Shown: piece after piece, positions 44,637 through 56,949 of the stretch
How the letters are laid out: each line of letters opens with the position of its first letter
Numbering within the stretch: the stretch's first letter is position 1
Translations under genes and position numbers: made by a program
Assembly: GCA_950295325.1 (NCBI GenBank)
Contig: OX485804.1
Span: 20,336,001-20,400,000 of the forward strand
Reading direction: 5' to 3'
DNA from: Polytrichum commune
Lineage: Eukaryota; Streptophyta; Polytrichopsida; Polytrichales; Polytrichaceae
Length of the DNA: 64,000 nucleotides
Notes under the pieces: model-generated
What the model was told of the DNA's origin: nothing
What the model saw: the letters and a program-made list of their open reading frames with translations, nothing else
Databases searched by the model: none

Positions 44637-44799
44637 TTTGTTTTTCTTGGGGAATGAAGGAGGCACATGACCACCTTGCTAGTTGTTCCATCAAGTAGAG
44701 ATATTAAAATTTCAAATCTAATAATTCAACTGTCAATGACTCCATTTGATTTTGAATACCTCTCCACTATCACCCGGTAGTTTAGGGTCATCTCGGACG
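44637..44799 (-). mobile_element. Short tRNA-like SINE, family 2 copy 2 (163 bp)
   Basis: Perfect 13-bp duplications TACACTCTCCCTT (44624-44636 and 44800-44812). On the minus strand it begins GTCCGAGATGACCCTAAAC and ends in an A-rich tail, collinear with 14788-14952. Box B is decayed. Confidence 0.85.
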
Positions 44800-44812
44800 T
44801 ACACTCTCCCTT

Positions 44813-46149
44813 GACACCCACTAAGTTAGTGTGTGGTGCCCTCACAATGTGTGCCTATTTATTCCATCAACGAGTCCTCACTAAATTGGAGTTGATTCCA
44901 CTAAGATCACTTAATATGATGGGGGGGAGCCCAAAACAATAGTATTATATTATTACAGAGTATATTGCTCTGGCTTTACGTGTATGTCTTTAGTTGAATT
45001 GAATGTATCGAATCTAGAGTAGTAAGCTTAAGAGTAAAGCACGTATTTTATATAATCTTCACTAAAGACATGTACCGTTTCTTTGCCATTTCTACTCTCA
45101 CACACCTCTGTAAAGCAATACTGTAGTAACTTGAGTCATTTTGCATGTGTTGCATACAGTCATGGAGAAAGATGGTGGAGGACATCTGAGGATAAATCAA
45201 TGATATAGTTCTCAAGCTCCCATTGGCCCTTATTGGGAATTTTGAAGCACTTTTCAAACATTCTGCCAAAATTTGAGTGTTGGTTTTCGTGCTTTGCAAC
45301 GACTGCAAAACATAATGTGAGGTGAGGAATTTGGAGTCATGGAATGCTTATTAGAGGCATGCTTGGGGTGGTAGGATTTGAACATGGAACCTCCTTAAAC
45401 TGAAAGATATATAGTAAAAATAGATGGTGGTCTAACCTATTTGTCGTCCCGTGTACAAAGGTGATCTTCAATGGGACCACCTCGGACAACGCTAGGGTAA
45501 TCTTCAAATTGAACAATTTTGAACCCATTGTCTTCCAGTATTCAATGTAGTCAGATTATTATCTTGTTTCACATGCCAAATCTTCAGTGTAGTGGGGTTA
45601 CGCCAAACAATGCAATCACATAATATTTTGCTTTTCAAATCTTACCTTCCACAATACAAGATTTGGAAGATAAAATATTACATGCATGGCGCTAGAGAGG
45701 TGCTAAGGGACCACACTAAGCCTTATCAAGGCTAAGTGTTGGGGTTGTCTCGACTGGAGCCTCACACTTCCTTTTACCAAAAATTAAAATCATATATAAG
45801 TAGGGTTATTGAAATAACATTGGAAAGGTATCTCTAGGAGTTTTCCAATAGTGTAGAGAATGTCCCAATTAGGCAAGGGAAGCACCCTATAAAGCCATTC
45901 AAAGTTTGCATGAGCAATAGCCCCAAAAATGATGTTAGCCTCACTTTGGTGTGGACATCATGTTCTTTGATGGTGATGTGGGAAATTTACATGGAGGACC
46001 ATAAGCATACATGACTAGGAAATAATTATTACATAGTTGGCACCCTTCGAATGAAGGTTGGGTTTAAGTTATGTCATGTACTATTCTCCCTTCCAATGCT
46101 TTCCTCCTATTCTCTGATTTTCTTTTTGTACCAAGGTTGAGCATAGAGT
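44813..46149. other. Spacer sequence between the SINE and LINE L-C
   Basis: Short ORFs only. A box-B-like GTTCAAATCC on the minus strand near 45370 is isolated. The last few hundred bases may be decayed LINE sequence. Confidence 0.4.
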
Positions 46150-48240
46150 TTCTCATAGAAGGGGGAGCACATGTTGCATAACCTTCAAAGTTTGTGACTT
46201 TGACCCCATCCTCTCTCTCAATTTCTTGTAAGAGGGTTGATTGAATTTTTTTTCTTTGATGACCTTGAAGAATTCCAATGACAACCTATCATCTTTGCTC
46301 ATCCACCTAACTTCGGCTCCAACCCGTTGCCCTTCAAAAAATTTCAACAATCTTAAGGTTTCTTTGCAATTTGCAATGTTTGGCTTAAACCTTCTAAGGT
46401 ACCTTCCTAGGGAGAGTGTTGCCACCTTTTTGTTAAGCCCCCCAACATTGTATGACATGAAATTGACTTTCATGAGAGGAATGAGGAGAGTGATGCTTGT
46501 GCTTTAGCTTCTTCTACACTTTGTGGTTTTTTCTTGTTCCAAGTGTGTGGGGTTGTGAATAATGCCATTATTTTTTCCCTTTCCCTTTGAACTTAGTTGA
46601 TGTTAGTGGTCTATCAGCGGGGGATTGAGGTTTCCACCATTTTTCTTGAAAATCAACCTCCTTTGGACAAATTTTCTAAAGTGTTCTTCCCCACCCATTA
46701 CTTGCTTTTGGGAGAATCAACCTCTTCCAAGGCACTATTGCATGTAATTATTTGTTTGTCTATCCTTGGGAGTGGGAAGTTGAGGGTAGTGTGGATGGCA
46801 TCAGCCAACAACTCCTAGCATGTGTGGCGCTTCCTCTCTTTGTCACATCCCTCATTCAATGTTTGCCATCCATTAGTGGTCAGGAATCTTGCAGTGACAT
46901 TGGTATCTTTGGGGGCCTTGTGTGCCTTCGATGCATTGTTTGCATTCTATTATCCATGCTTTGGTGTTTGCGTCCTCGTTTGCTCTTGATTATTGCCCAT
47001 CCTTGATCCTCTCTATCACTCCCGTGGCTTGATGTGGGCTTAGAATACTTGTAGCTATGTAGTCGGTTCCATCTTGCATTTTTCTTCCCCTTGTTGTGGG
47101 ACCACTAATGTGCTTTGGCTAGAGTGACTCCATCCCTGGAGCGGGATGGGCACATGGATACCTTCAATGTGTGTGAGCTTTGTTGTAGGTTTTTGTGTAG
47201 ATGTGTCTTATTCAACTAGTTGCCACTCTTGTAAGTTCAGTTGGCCAATGCTTGCCACAATTAATGTTGTTGCATTATTCTATGTTACAGATGGGTCTTC
47301 GACTTTATTTCTGTCTCCACTTACATTTATGACAATCTCTAATTTAGTGTGTCAAAGAGAGACAAAATTTGCACCTCACTAGTAGGTGGTCATAGTTGAT
47401 TAGGGCACTATTGGGTGGATCTTCGTCTATGTACTCAATGGATGTTGCATACCCTTCCAACAAATCTAGAGCTATGCAAAACCTTGGGTTCTCATGTAGC
47501 CAATTACAGGCATCAAATCCTATAATTTCCTAGCCAGTCTACTAGATTGTCTACATTCTAGAGGAATCCTTTAAAGCTTAACCCATGTTGGTATTCTTAA
47601 TGCTTTTGGAGTGTCCAAATTAAAGTTAGGAATGCAATGTTCCATCACACATGTTTCTAGGTATGATTTGTGTGGTGAATTGATTTTACTTGGATTGGCT
47701 TATGTGAGGTAGAAGAAGCCTCTCCAAGCTTGTTGCATTCTCGCTACATCCTCACTTGCCCATTTTGCATTAATAGAACCTAACCAATGATTTTGAGATG
47801 CATGATGAAGGCGATGACCAATAAACTTACTTATGAGTGTATGGCGTGTGTAGTGGTCGATCCGCATGTAATCAATATCCCATTGCTGTTGTGCATTATT
47901 CCATCGCCTCTCCCTCATTAGCTCTTAACGGCTTTAGTCCTAGTTGCGGCATAATGCTTTCATCAACATTGATAAGCTCAATTGGATCTAGGATTGGCTC
48001 TTCACTTGATATCTAGATTTCGCTTCTTGCATGCATATTTTTCCCTTTTTATGTGTATCCTTTGCTCCACTATGAGTCTCGTGTGCTCTAGCCCGACTCC
48101 GTAACTTGTCAACATAACTCGGCATCGTGGCCAATTCTCCCTTTGCAGATCCGGATCAACAAATTTGACTCCCTCCACATTAATTTGTCTCCTCATTGGC
48201 AACCTTACACTACCTACATTTACCTTCCTACGCTCACTGA
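46150..48240 (-). mobile_element. Degraded LINE fragment (L-C): ORF1 and start of ORF2
   Basis: Minus strand, upstream to downstream. ORF1-like KFIGHRLHHASQNHWLGSIN and WASEDVARMQQAWRGFFYLT lie in 47700-47918. RFCIALDLLEGYATSIEY follows (about 47455). The zinc knuckle CKFCLSLTH-x4-C (CX2CX4HX4C with one stop inside) lies near 47330-47375. ORF2 then starts at 46473 with MSYNVGGLNKKVATLSLGRY and an RRFKPNI-x3-KETL segment, the first strands of an AP-type endonuclease. It breaks off near 46153. The segment before 47918 (48002-48202) may be the ORF1 N-terminus. It lies wholly inside the inverted-repeat spacer. Inactive. Confidence 0.7.
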
Positions 48241-48832
48241 TGCTCTCAAACTACTTGTGATTAAAAAATCACTGAAAATGTCACGATTTGCTATAGCATT
48301 TGGTTGCGTTGCTTAGATTTGAGAGTGGTGCCCAAAGCTTGGTTGTTGTTGAGGCTTCCCTCCATAGTGGACTGCACCACTTGTCGTACCCCGAGCAATG
48401 TGCTAAGCTAATCATGCACACCACTAATCCAAATGGACTCAAATAACATGCTAAATCACTTAAAGTGTTGGTTTAAGCACCCTCTCACCTTTCTCCTTGA
48501 AACCCTAATTATATATTTTTATGGTTTTCGGTTTGGTATTCAAACTTTCATGGGATGTTTCCATCAAGCATGCAAACCCTAGTGGTCAGGTTTTAGGTGC
48601 ATCTTGCATATGAATGAGCTCCTAAAAAATATTACAAAGTACATGGCACCCGCATTTCATACTAGAAGCTTTTAAAGTAGGTACATGACTAGCTGAATTT
48701 TGGTTATATACAACCACATCGTGACGTAATGTACTTTCTCCCATTATGAACTTCCACTTGTCGCCAATCCGCATAACTTCAAAATTTGTGAACCTCGTTT
48801 TATAATATCGGAGAGTGTGAGCCAAAAAGTAT
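48241..48832. other. Spacer, no gene seen
   Basis: Short ORFs only; nothing recognised. Confidence 0.4.
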
Positions 48833-48952
48833 TGTTGAAAACCCTAATACAATGGGGGCTACAATATAGGTCCAAACATTGACCACACTTTTGAAAACCC
48901 TAATACGATGGGGGCTATAATATATATAGGTCCAAACATTGACCACTCTTTT
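48833..48952. repeat. Tandem duplication, unit about 60 bp
   Basis: TTGAAAACCCTAATACRATG through GGTCCAAACATTGACCAC occurs twice in a row. The second copy has a few extra TA dinucleotides. Confidence 0.85.
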
Positions 48953-49790
48953 TGTGGCAAAGGGAATGTCCCATGGCACGCATATCCCACAAACATATGA
49001 TGCACCGTCTCTCTAATTGGTGTCATAACGTGTATATCCGGTGTAGGAAAATCTTAAAGATTGGAGGGGTTAGGCTAGCTAACTAGGGCATGTAAGATAT
49101 TGTGGATCTTTAAATGGTGAATACATTGGCTAATTCGCACCCAACTTTTTGCATGTGACAGCCAAGAGACGGCTTGGGTCAAGATGTAAGCTAGGACGGC
49201 AGCTTGGATATGAGCAAGCCAAATGCTTTAGCAAATTAAAGAATCCAACGATAAAGTTGAGGTAAAAATAAGTGAGCTGACCTTAGAAAGCTGCCACCAA
49301 CGATGATGCGACGCAAAGGCCACTAACGTGGGATCTTGGAAAATAAAAATAAAATAGTGCAAACCTTGATCCATCATCATTTTGTGGATGCACTTTTGGA
49401 CCCTAAACGAAAATTTGAAGTTGCAAATGGGTTGGCCAAGCTATTGTAGGTGCAAAGAGCAAGCCGGAAGTTCTAACCTTGGCAATTTGTATCCACCACG
49501 GATCTTCCTTAGAAAAACATTCTTTTTGCTAAGAATCAATAGGAATTCACAAAACCAATGAAGGCACCGTACACTTAACTTAGGGGTTGTTTACACCATG
49601 GGCTCTGAATAATCGCGGTGTCCCTCTTTTTAAATGAGATCATGGAGGAGTCCATGGACTATAGCCCAAAGTCATTTGGAGGGCACAAGCCTTTAGTGTA
49701 AGTTCGAATTCCCGTCGCAAATTCCGTCATGCCTACCTTCAAGAGCCATCATATAATCCCGGTCAACATTATCCATACTTGCCATGTGTT
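48953..49790. other. Spacer sequence, possible small MITE
   Basis: At 49574-49731, GGGGTTGTTTACACCATGG and a right-end complement GGGAATTCGAACTTACACTA may be a decayed Harbinger-type pair. Otherwise nothing is seen. Confidence 0.3.
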
Positions 49791-50135
49791 TAAGAGGGAT
49801 TGGACTACATGAAGAAAATTTGTTTAACATTCTAAACTCAATAGGCAGCATAGTTGGGGGTACTTACCTAGTTGTCTTATGGACATGATAGTTTTGAATG
49901 TGAAATTTTATAGCAGCAAAAGGAATATCATCAATTTGCATACATTGTTGCTAAAATCTCATATGACATTCACGGATCCAAGATTATAATTATCACTTTG
50001 ACATCCAAGATGAGAATTGTGGCAAACAACAAAAACTCACCATTTAAAACCTGTTTATCTTACAATATTCTAACGGTTTCAAAATAATGTGCATTTGAAA
50101 GACTTGGAAATTTAGGGGAAGGGGTTGGGGATGTC
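49791..50135. repeat. Diverged third copy of inverted-repeat arm sequence
   Basis: Collinear and in direct orientation with 43499-43829: TTTAAGAGGGATTGGACTAC, GACATTCACGGATCCAAGAT, CTTACAATATTCTAA and GGAAATTTAGGGGAAGG all recur. Divergence is roughly ten percent with small indels. It ends abruptly at a GATGTCA word where the arms read TATGTCA. Confidence 0.9.
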
Positions 50136-50709
50136 AGCTTGATAATTTATTTAGACTATGATTGCATTCCATTGCATAACATTACCATTACATTGTTCAT
50201 CACTCATTGTTCATGGTTAGAGAAGTTGCCTCATAGGATCATGCTTTATTGTACTATATGTCGCGTCTACCTTATTTCTCCTTTGTCCACGATTGTTTAT
50301 AATCATGACACCTATGCATGCTTGTGTCCATGTGTGGAGCCAACCAGCTAAAGGCTCCAACAATTGCCACGTGGTAGAGTAACCATGTGATGCACTAACA
50401 TGTTAATAAATGGACCATTGATAATAAATCAAAGCCACCTATTCTAAGACAACCTTCACATCCACTTATTCATTAGATTAATTCCGTGGTAGAGTGGCCA
50501 AATTTACTCCTTAAGCAATGGGCTTCTAGAAATGGATGAGTAAGCCCATTGCTTTGGAATATTATGATAATTGATGAATATTGAATATATAGTTGTATGA
50601 GACAATGTAAGGTAATTTAGCTTAAGGCGGTTAGCAATATGTGCACACATATTTAAGGCCTTAGAATATGAATACCCACATCATCTAGATAATGAAGTGT
50701 ATTGTTGAT
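50136..50709. other. End of the spacer
   Basis: AT-rich; nothing recognised. Confidence 0.4.
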
Positions 50710-51914
50710 GGCATGTTGCCCCCATGCATATGAATTAATATCCCAAATGAATCCAACTTTATGCACCCATATGCCGGTGCACGTGCCGTCCCATCACATG
50801 CATGAATTCCCCTATCCATAATTGTAAGCCCCCTGTGCCCGCCATGCCCCTACCTTTTAATGTGTATTTCCTCTTTTCTTTTGTCACATGTTTGTTTTTG
50901 GGGAAATGTTTTTGGCATGTAGCCCATTTTCTTTGGACAATTAGTTGGACATGTGTCCATCTTACGTAGATCCTACCACCACCACCTTCACATGACTTGG
51001 TTGCATCAGGTTTGGCTACAACCTTAGTTATGGTTGTCATGCTCCCTTGACATACCCAACTCCTTCCCCTAAATTTCCCAGTTTTTCAAATGTTATTTTG
51101 AACCCATTAGAATATTGTAAGATAAACGGGTCTTAAATGGTGAGTTTTTGCCACAATTTATATCTTGGATGTCAACGTGATAATTAATCTTGGATCCGTG
51201 AATGTCGTATGAGACTTAAGCAACAATGTATGCAAAATTGATGATATCCCTTTCGTGGCTATGAAAACTCACATTTAAAAGTATCTTGTCCATAAAACAA
51301 CTAGGTAGGTATGTTGCCCATTGAGCCTAGAATGTTCAACATGTTTTCTTCATGTAGTCCAATCTCTCTTAAACACATGTCTTTTTGGTATCCATTCCTA
51401 TATCCACATCTAACCACACACCACTCACATACATGTATCTAATTAGGATAGGTAAATGTCTTAGACAGGTGTACCTAAACCTCTAATGTGGATTTGCAAA
51501 GTCAAATATTGTGGGTTGGGAAACAATGTGCACCCACGTTATTATGCTCAATGTTTTGATGTGCAAATAATGCAGCCCACAACTTTTACCATAAGGTAGA
51601 TAACCCTTTTTAAATTACTTTTTAAAATCATACACCTATATTTGAGTGGTATGCCATTGATTGTGGCTCCACAAATGGATACCAAATAGACATGTGTTTA
51701 AAAGAGATTGGACTACGTGTTTAAAACATGATAACTACTTTACGTTCAATTGTGATCATAATTGAGAGAACCTATATGACCATCTAATGAACACAAGAAT
51801 CTTTACTTTATTAACGAATAGGATACTCAAATGAACTCCAAAAATCATAAGAAGCATTGCTACGGCCTCGAGTCAGATGTGCTACCCACCTTGCACTAAT
51901 TGTGTGTTTTATAG

Positions 51915-52278
51915 GGCACCACGGGCCTTGGCTTGGTGGTTAGGCTCATGGCCCCAATGAGGAGGTTGTGGGTTCTATTCCCCATGCCGGCGTGGTGCTC
52001 ACCACCTTAGTCCACCCAACTATGGTGGGGGGTCCTTGGACCTTGTTGTATGGGTACCTCAAAGCCCTTTGGGGGGATACCATGTCCGGTATCTTCAAGG
52101 CACTAGTGGCTAGCTAGGAACTAGTATAGTGTGTCACATAGTGTCCATCCTCGAAAGGGGAGAGTAGTATTGTCCCAGTGTCCCCTTGTCCAGTGGCCAT
52201 CGGGTTCACTGGCATTACGAACGGACACTTTATTCACGCCGGCCCCTTGCTAAAAAGGGACCGGAGTTTCTCTTTCTT
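51915..52278 (+). mobile_element. tRNA-derived SINE, family 1 copy 3 (right arm)
   Basis: Flanked by TGTGTTTTATAG (51903-51914 and 52279-52290), the complement of the left-arm duplication. It is the same insertion copied, not a new one. Box A TTGGCTTGGTGGTTAGG and box B GGTTCTATTCC are present. Confidence 0.95.
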
Positions 52279-53063
52279 TGTGTTTTATAGCCTAAGAGAA
52301 ATGAACTAGTTGGAACAAGTAACCCATCAAGATAGATTCCTCATCTTAATCGAACACTTACATTGTGAGTGGTATGTAGTTAGAGGTGGGGATCCAAGCA
52401 CAAATACCAAAAACACATTGTGTTTAAAAGAGATTGAACTATGTGCTCAACATACGATAACCATTCTCTTGACATGACCTATGTAACCATTAGACGAGCA
52501 TGAGAATCTTCACTTTGATAATGCATAAGATATTCATTGGGACAGTTTCTGAAAATTGAGGAAAGTGGTGATGATCTCCATTTCAAGTTGCTTGCTAACC
52601 ACCTTGTCTTGTCGGTCTAATTGTCGTGTGTTTCATATTCTAGGACAAGTAGGCTAGTCGGGGAAAGTAGGCACTTAGTCCTGTCTACATTGGTAATGAG
52701 GGGGCCGGGGCAAGGAAAGGAAGAAGTTGGCTTCGTCTCGAGGGGCGCGATGAAGGATGGCTTGAAGGCAGAGGAGGAGGTGGAGCCTCGGCTGCGTTTT
52801 TTTCCAGACCATCGAGATGCGTGCCTTTACACATAACATTTGCGGCGAGATTTGTAGATCGATCTTATGGTAGTTTAGTTTAGCAGGGATTGGATCAGAT
52901 TGAGCAAACACTGCCTTATTTACTGCCATCGACAACCTCATTAGGATCACAAGGTTGGGAACTCATGCGTAGTACAAGAAGCAAGGCCCTGTGGATTTTA
53001 GAGCCAAACTTGGATCGAACTAGGGATCAATGAAGAGAAGAGTGCTAAGTTGGAATATATATA

Positions 53064-53315
53064 CTTCCTCCGTCTCAAATCGATTGTCCGTGTTCTTAAT
53101 TTTGGCGAGATTAAGGTCCGTTGACCATTGACCTAGAAGTTGTAAGTATGATTCTTAAAATAAAAAACTTCTACTCCGAAATGCCCTCAAAGTTGCGGTG
53201 TCGAAAGACTTCTTGATGATGAAGTTTGGCGCAAATAAATTTGACTTTGAGCCTCAAATTTCTCAACGTGCATATAAACCGGACAATCGTTTTGGGCTGA
53301 AAAAAGTCCGGAAGG
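53064..53315. mobile_element. Stowaway-like MITE in the right arm (252 bp)
   Basis: Starts CTTCCTCCGTCTCAAATCG after TA and ends before TA. It differs from the left copy at scattered positions, mostly in its distal part, where the arms become diverged. Confidence 0.8.
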
Positions 53316-53459
53316 TAGGACAAACATATTGGAAAGGAGGGAAGGACAACATTGGATCTGAAGCATGTGGCAATATACAATGGAGACCTTTGCTAAGAAG
53401 GTGGGGAATGGGGGTGGAACAAAATTTGATCCAATGCCAGAGGAAAAATAAAATAAAAT

Positions 53460-54290
53460 AAAAGGATTTCGGAGGAGGCTCTAAAACACGACCTTGAAAT
53501 GGACGATGTAGTGATAAAGGGGATGGATGAAGCAAACCAACTTACTTCCAAAGAAGATCTCATCTCTTTCTAAGGTCAAAGTGGTGAGATCTTACCATAT
53601 AGTGTGGAAAGAAATTTCAATGGATTATTACACTTTAAAGAGGTGGTTCTCTTTAAAGTTAACATTCATAATGTTTCTAGCTTGCATCTCATACGTTGAA
53701 GATCAATCGATCATTGCAAAGTTTGTTGGACAAAAAGCTATGCCTCAAGATATGGAGCTTTGGCTTCAAACCCTAATCCATGAGGTGAAAGGGAACTCCT
53801 TATTTATTTTTGGTAGGAATGTGGGTATGGATAACTTCTCCCTCTCAAGCAATGATAAAGAGGTGATCCATAGGGCGCTCGTGCTATCTCCGTTTAAAAC
53901 TAATGGGGCACTTGTATATTGCAAAATTGGATCCATGCATTTAACCCAGGAAACCCTAGTAATCTAGCATCTCCAATATGGGTATCACTTAAGGATCTAT
54001 CATATGAGCAGCATAATGAAGCTCAAAACATAGCAAAGACCCTGGGTAACATTACATGTGTAGATGCTTCGAATGAAAATGGAAAAGATAAAGATTTTAT
54101 GTAAACCTTAAGGTTATCAATGGGTGGGCGACTAGTATAGCCTTCTTGTTTGAGGAAGGGATCCTCCTGACCAAAGTGTATTACTAGATTTTGACAACTT
54201 GGAATTCAAATGTAGATCTTGCTATACTTGGCAACATATTATTGAAGATTGCAAGGAGGCATAAAGACAATAGCCTAGAGGAGATACAAG
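53460..54290 (+). mobile_element. Degraded LINE ORF1 (L-D)
   Basis: Gag-like ORF1 of an L1-type LINE in several frames. The N-terminal part SGEILPYSVERNFNGLL (about 53585) lies inside the right arm. Past the arm edge come IIAKFVGQKAMPQDMELWL (53713), FSLSSNDKEVIHRALVLSPF (about 53838-53897), WIHAFNPGNPSNLASPIWV (about 53922) and the zinc knuckle CRSCYTWQHIIEDC at about 54211-54252, a perfect CX2CX4HX4C. No endonuclease or reverse transcriptase follows. The left arm carries only the N-terminal piece, on the minus strand (41177-41377), before LINE ORF2 begins. Confidence 0.75.
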
Positions 54291-54919
54291 GCTAAATTAT
54301 GCACATCATTCAACATTGCAAACCAAAAACAAGCATAATGTGGTAGATCAAGATAATTTCCACTAGGTGCAAGCAAAAGAAACACCATGATGAACATCTT
54401 GAATAATAACGAAGAATATTGGAGACAACCATAAGAGCAAGAAAGGTACACAAAACATGCTCCAACATAGCTTCAAGCCACTCCTACCAAGGGTGCAAAT
54501 GGTCTAGATCAAGTAATAGAGGATGAGGCTCCCATTGCAAATTGAAAAGACAAGGAACAAATGAATGTTGGGTCAGGGGTTGCAACCATTTGCAACAATG
54601 TTGCAATAGGACCATGGGGTACAAGGACCACATATCCACCTTGCAACCCAACGATCAATAATGTCGAGGGAGTGCTGAAATCATCAACACCTAGACATGA
54701 AGGCCAAGTAAGAATGGAGAGATAGACATACTACATCTTAATAGTGTATGGAAGTTGTTGTGGGTGAAAACGTGAAGCATGCCATGAATATTGAAATAGA
54801 TGGAGCATGACTAGAAGAAAAGCCAACAAAGCCAAACATACATGCAAACCCCCCATCCTCCCCGGGTCCCCCCCCATGTAGATGTGGAGGAAACAACATC
54901 ATATATTGTGAGCGAAGGA
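54291..54919. other. LINE-derived or intergenic tail
   Basis: Probably the degenerate C-terminal part of ORF1; no motif is readable. C-runs occur near 54848-54872. Confidence 0.35.
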
Positions 54920-55499
54920 ACTGGAATTGTTGACAAGCTCCACGGAGATAAATTTAGCCTTTAGAAGTTCCAAATAAAGATGATTTTGGCTTCCATGGAT
55001 ATTTGGGACATATATGAGAAGGCTCGACTTTCCAATGCAGATCCAAAGTATTGAAGGAGTACCAAAGACGCGTCAAAAATGTCATATCCATCATCTGCCT
55101 CAACATGGCGGACGACCAACTTGTGTACATCAAGAGTTACAAAGGACCCGTGGAGGTGTATAAGACTTTTTAAAACATTTACGAGATAAACAATTTGTCC
55201 AACAACTTCTTTGTTCACCGCAAGTTCTTCACATGCAAGATGCAAGAGGGCAATGACTTCTTAAACCACGTCAACAAGGTTAGAATGTTTACAGATCAAC
55301 TCACATGTTTAGAGGTACTCGTGCGGGAGGAAGACATTGTCATGACTTTGCTCGAAAGCTTGTTGGGTTGTTCGAGTACTTGATGACCACCTTGGAGACG
55401 ACGCTGATGAAGGAATTGACGATGGAGTACGTGATGACACGTTTGATGCATGAGATGTCGAAGCGCAAAGAAAAGGAGAAGACAAAGATGCGGCGATGA
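54920..55499 (+). mobile_element. Copia-type gag fragment
   Basis: Starts with KLHGDKFSL, then KFQIKMILASMDIWDI, with a stop where the family has Trp. It continues with NNFFVHRKFFTCKMQEGNDF (55198) and NKVRMFTDQLTCLEV (about 55280), then after a frameshift near 55375 with YLMTTLETTLMKELTMEYV and LMHEMSKRKEKEK. This is the gag core of Ty1/Copia retrotransposons. It is cut off before the CCHC knuckle, protease and polymerase. No LTRs could be placed, so it is a truncated remnant. Confidence 0.8.
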
Positions 55500-56949
55500 T
55501 GTCGCATCATGATTTTTGTTGTGTAATTTGGATTGGTGGAAGCTAGAGAACTTGACAAACAAACCAACTATCACACACATTGTAAGCCCTAAACCCCCAC
55601 CCTTATGCGTCGTAGTCCGGGTGAGAGCCTATGGCTCACATGCACTTGTGTAACCTCCCTCAACCCTCGGAATCAAGCTTCCAGTGCTCCGACAATACAA
55701 ATGTGAAACACACAACTTTTATTCAAACAACACAAGGTCCAAGTATTGAGAAATACTCCATGCCTCTTGTAGTCATTGCCCAAAGTAATCACCCATGAAG
55801 TATTTAGGCACCATACTTCAACCCTGACGCGCACCTCTCCATGAGGAGTGCCCGAAACACCATGGGCACAAGGGGGACCCCGGAGTGACACCCGGGACTT
55901 GTGGGGCCGTTGGTGAGAGGGCCCAAGTGATCCTAGTGTGGGCGAGGGCCCCGGGCGTTGGGAACGCCTCCCACCCACGGAGATTAGGAGGCATGAGGGT
56001 AAGGCCATGAGCTATGCGTAGCTCATGGCGTGGTGATTCTAGAAATCTCAATGGGAGGTGTGAGCTAGGAGTTATGGCAATGTGAGTGGGGCGCTGTCCC
56101 GAGACAACAACCTGATACAGCAGTGCCTGGGAGTGATTCCCGGGACTACCAAGGTTCAAACAAGCATAATTGCATCAATACTTATGTGAATGGGGCAAGT
56201 GAGGAGTGCATCGACATCTACGTGAAGCGTAGATGAAGATGGAGTGGTTGCTTGTTAGCATCAAACGTCATACAAGGAAGTTATGATGGTCTGAAGTTGT
56301 TGGGGGCTTCTAGGCCCAGAGGCTAAGGGAAAATGTCTACTTGGCCCCAACTCTTGGTAGAGAGACAAGAGGTCTCTTGACGGTGGGGTAGGGGCCCTGC
56401 GTAGAGTCCTAGAGGCTTATATGGGTGAGGTGGTGTGGCCTTACCCACCCGAGGCCGAACGGCACGGCCTCCATTGGCATTGGCCCAATGTTAGGCCATA
56501 GTTGCCTAGTATGCTTCGGGGTGTTGTAGTGTTGCTCCGGCAACGCGATGATCAACATAGGATTGGACTCCCATGGATGGAAGTCCACATCAAAGGAATG
56601 GGTTACTGATTAAGGGGCGAGTCCCGAAAACAAAGTAGGAGGGTTGGTTCCCTCTTATGAATTATAAGGTTCGGGGTAGGAGGAGCTAACCATTAGCATG
56701 GTGGAATGCGAAGGGCTAATGCTCGTAACCTTTGCTAGAAACAAAAATTGGCAAGATTGTTAAGGGGGGGCTAGCAAGGGTTGCGACAAACCCTAACCCC
56801 TACCACAATACAACATCTTGAACCTAGTTCAAGGACACACCGAGTTAACATTCGGATGATCTTCTTTCTCCCACTACAATTTACTATTTGATCTTTCTTC
56901 ACACAACTAAAACACGCCAACCTATCAATCCCACTACTACACTACCACT
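55500..56949. other. GC-richer sequence of unknown nature
   Basis: 55501-55575 repeats the sequence found at 58578-58650. The minus strand of 55580-56165 has LTR-like features: AATAAAAGTTGTGTG near 55705-55725 and TTACA at one end. I found no matching second LTR or target duplication. ORFs of 94-113 codons here show no family. Confidence 0.35.

Larger units (their letters stand above)
50710..53702. repeat. Right arm of the large inverted repeat (3.0 kb)
   Basis: Reverse complement of 41173-44186. Carries the same SINE (51915-52278) and Stowaway-like MITE (53064-53315) at equivalent positions. Its outer end runs on without interruption into LINE ORF1 sequence on the plus strand. Confidence 0.95.

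Noticed and set aside
45350-45400. GTTCAAATCC on the minus strand as a tRNA gene 3' half
   Set aside because: No acceptor-stem or anticodon-arm pairing upstream and no second copy; isolated word.
49690-49735. Box-B-like AGTTCGAATTCCCG as a SINE or tRNA
   Set aside because: No box A at the right distance, no flanking duplication; it is better explained as the end of a decayed Harbinger-type MITE (GGGxxTxxTTACACTA).
55580-56165. Solo LTR on the minus strand
   Set aside because: Plausible TG...CA-like ends and AATAAA, but no matching 5-bp target duplication and no second LTR; left as unknown sequence.
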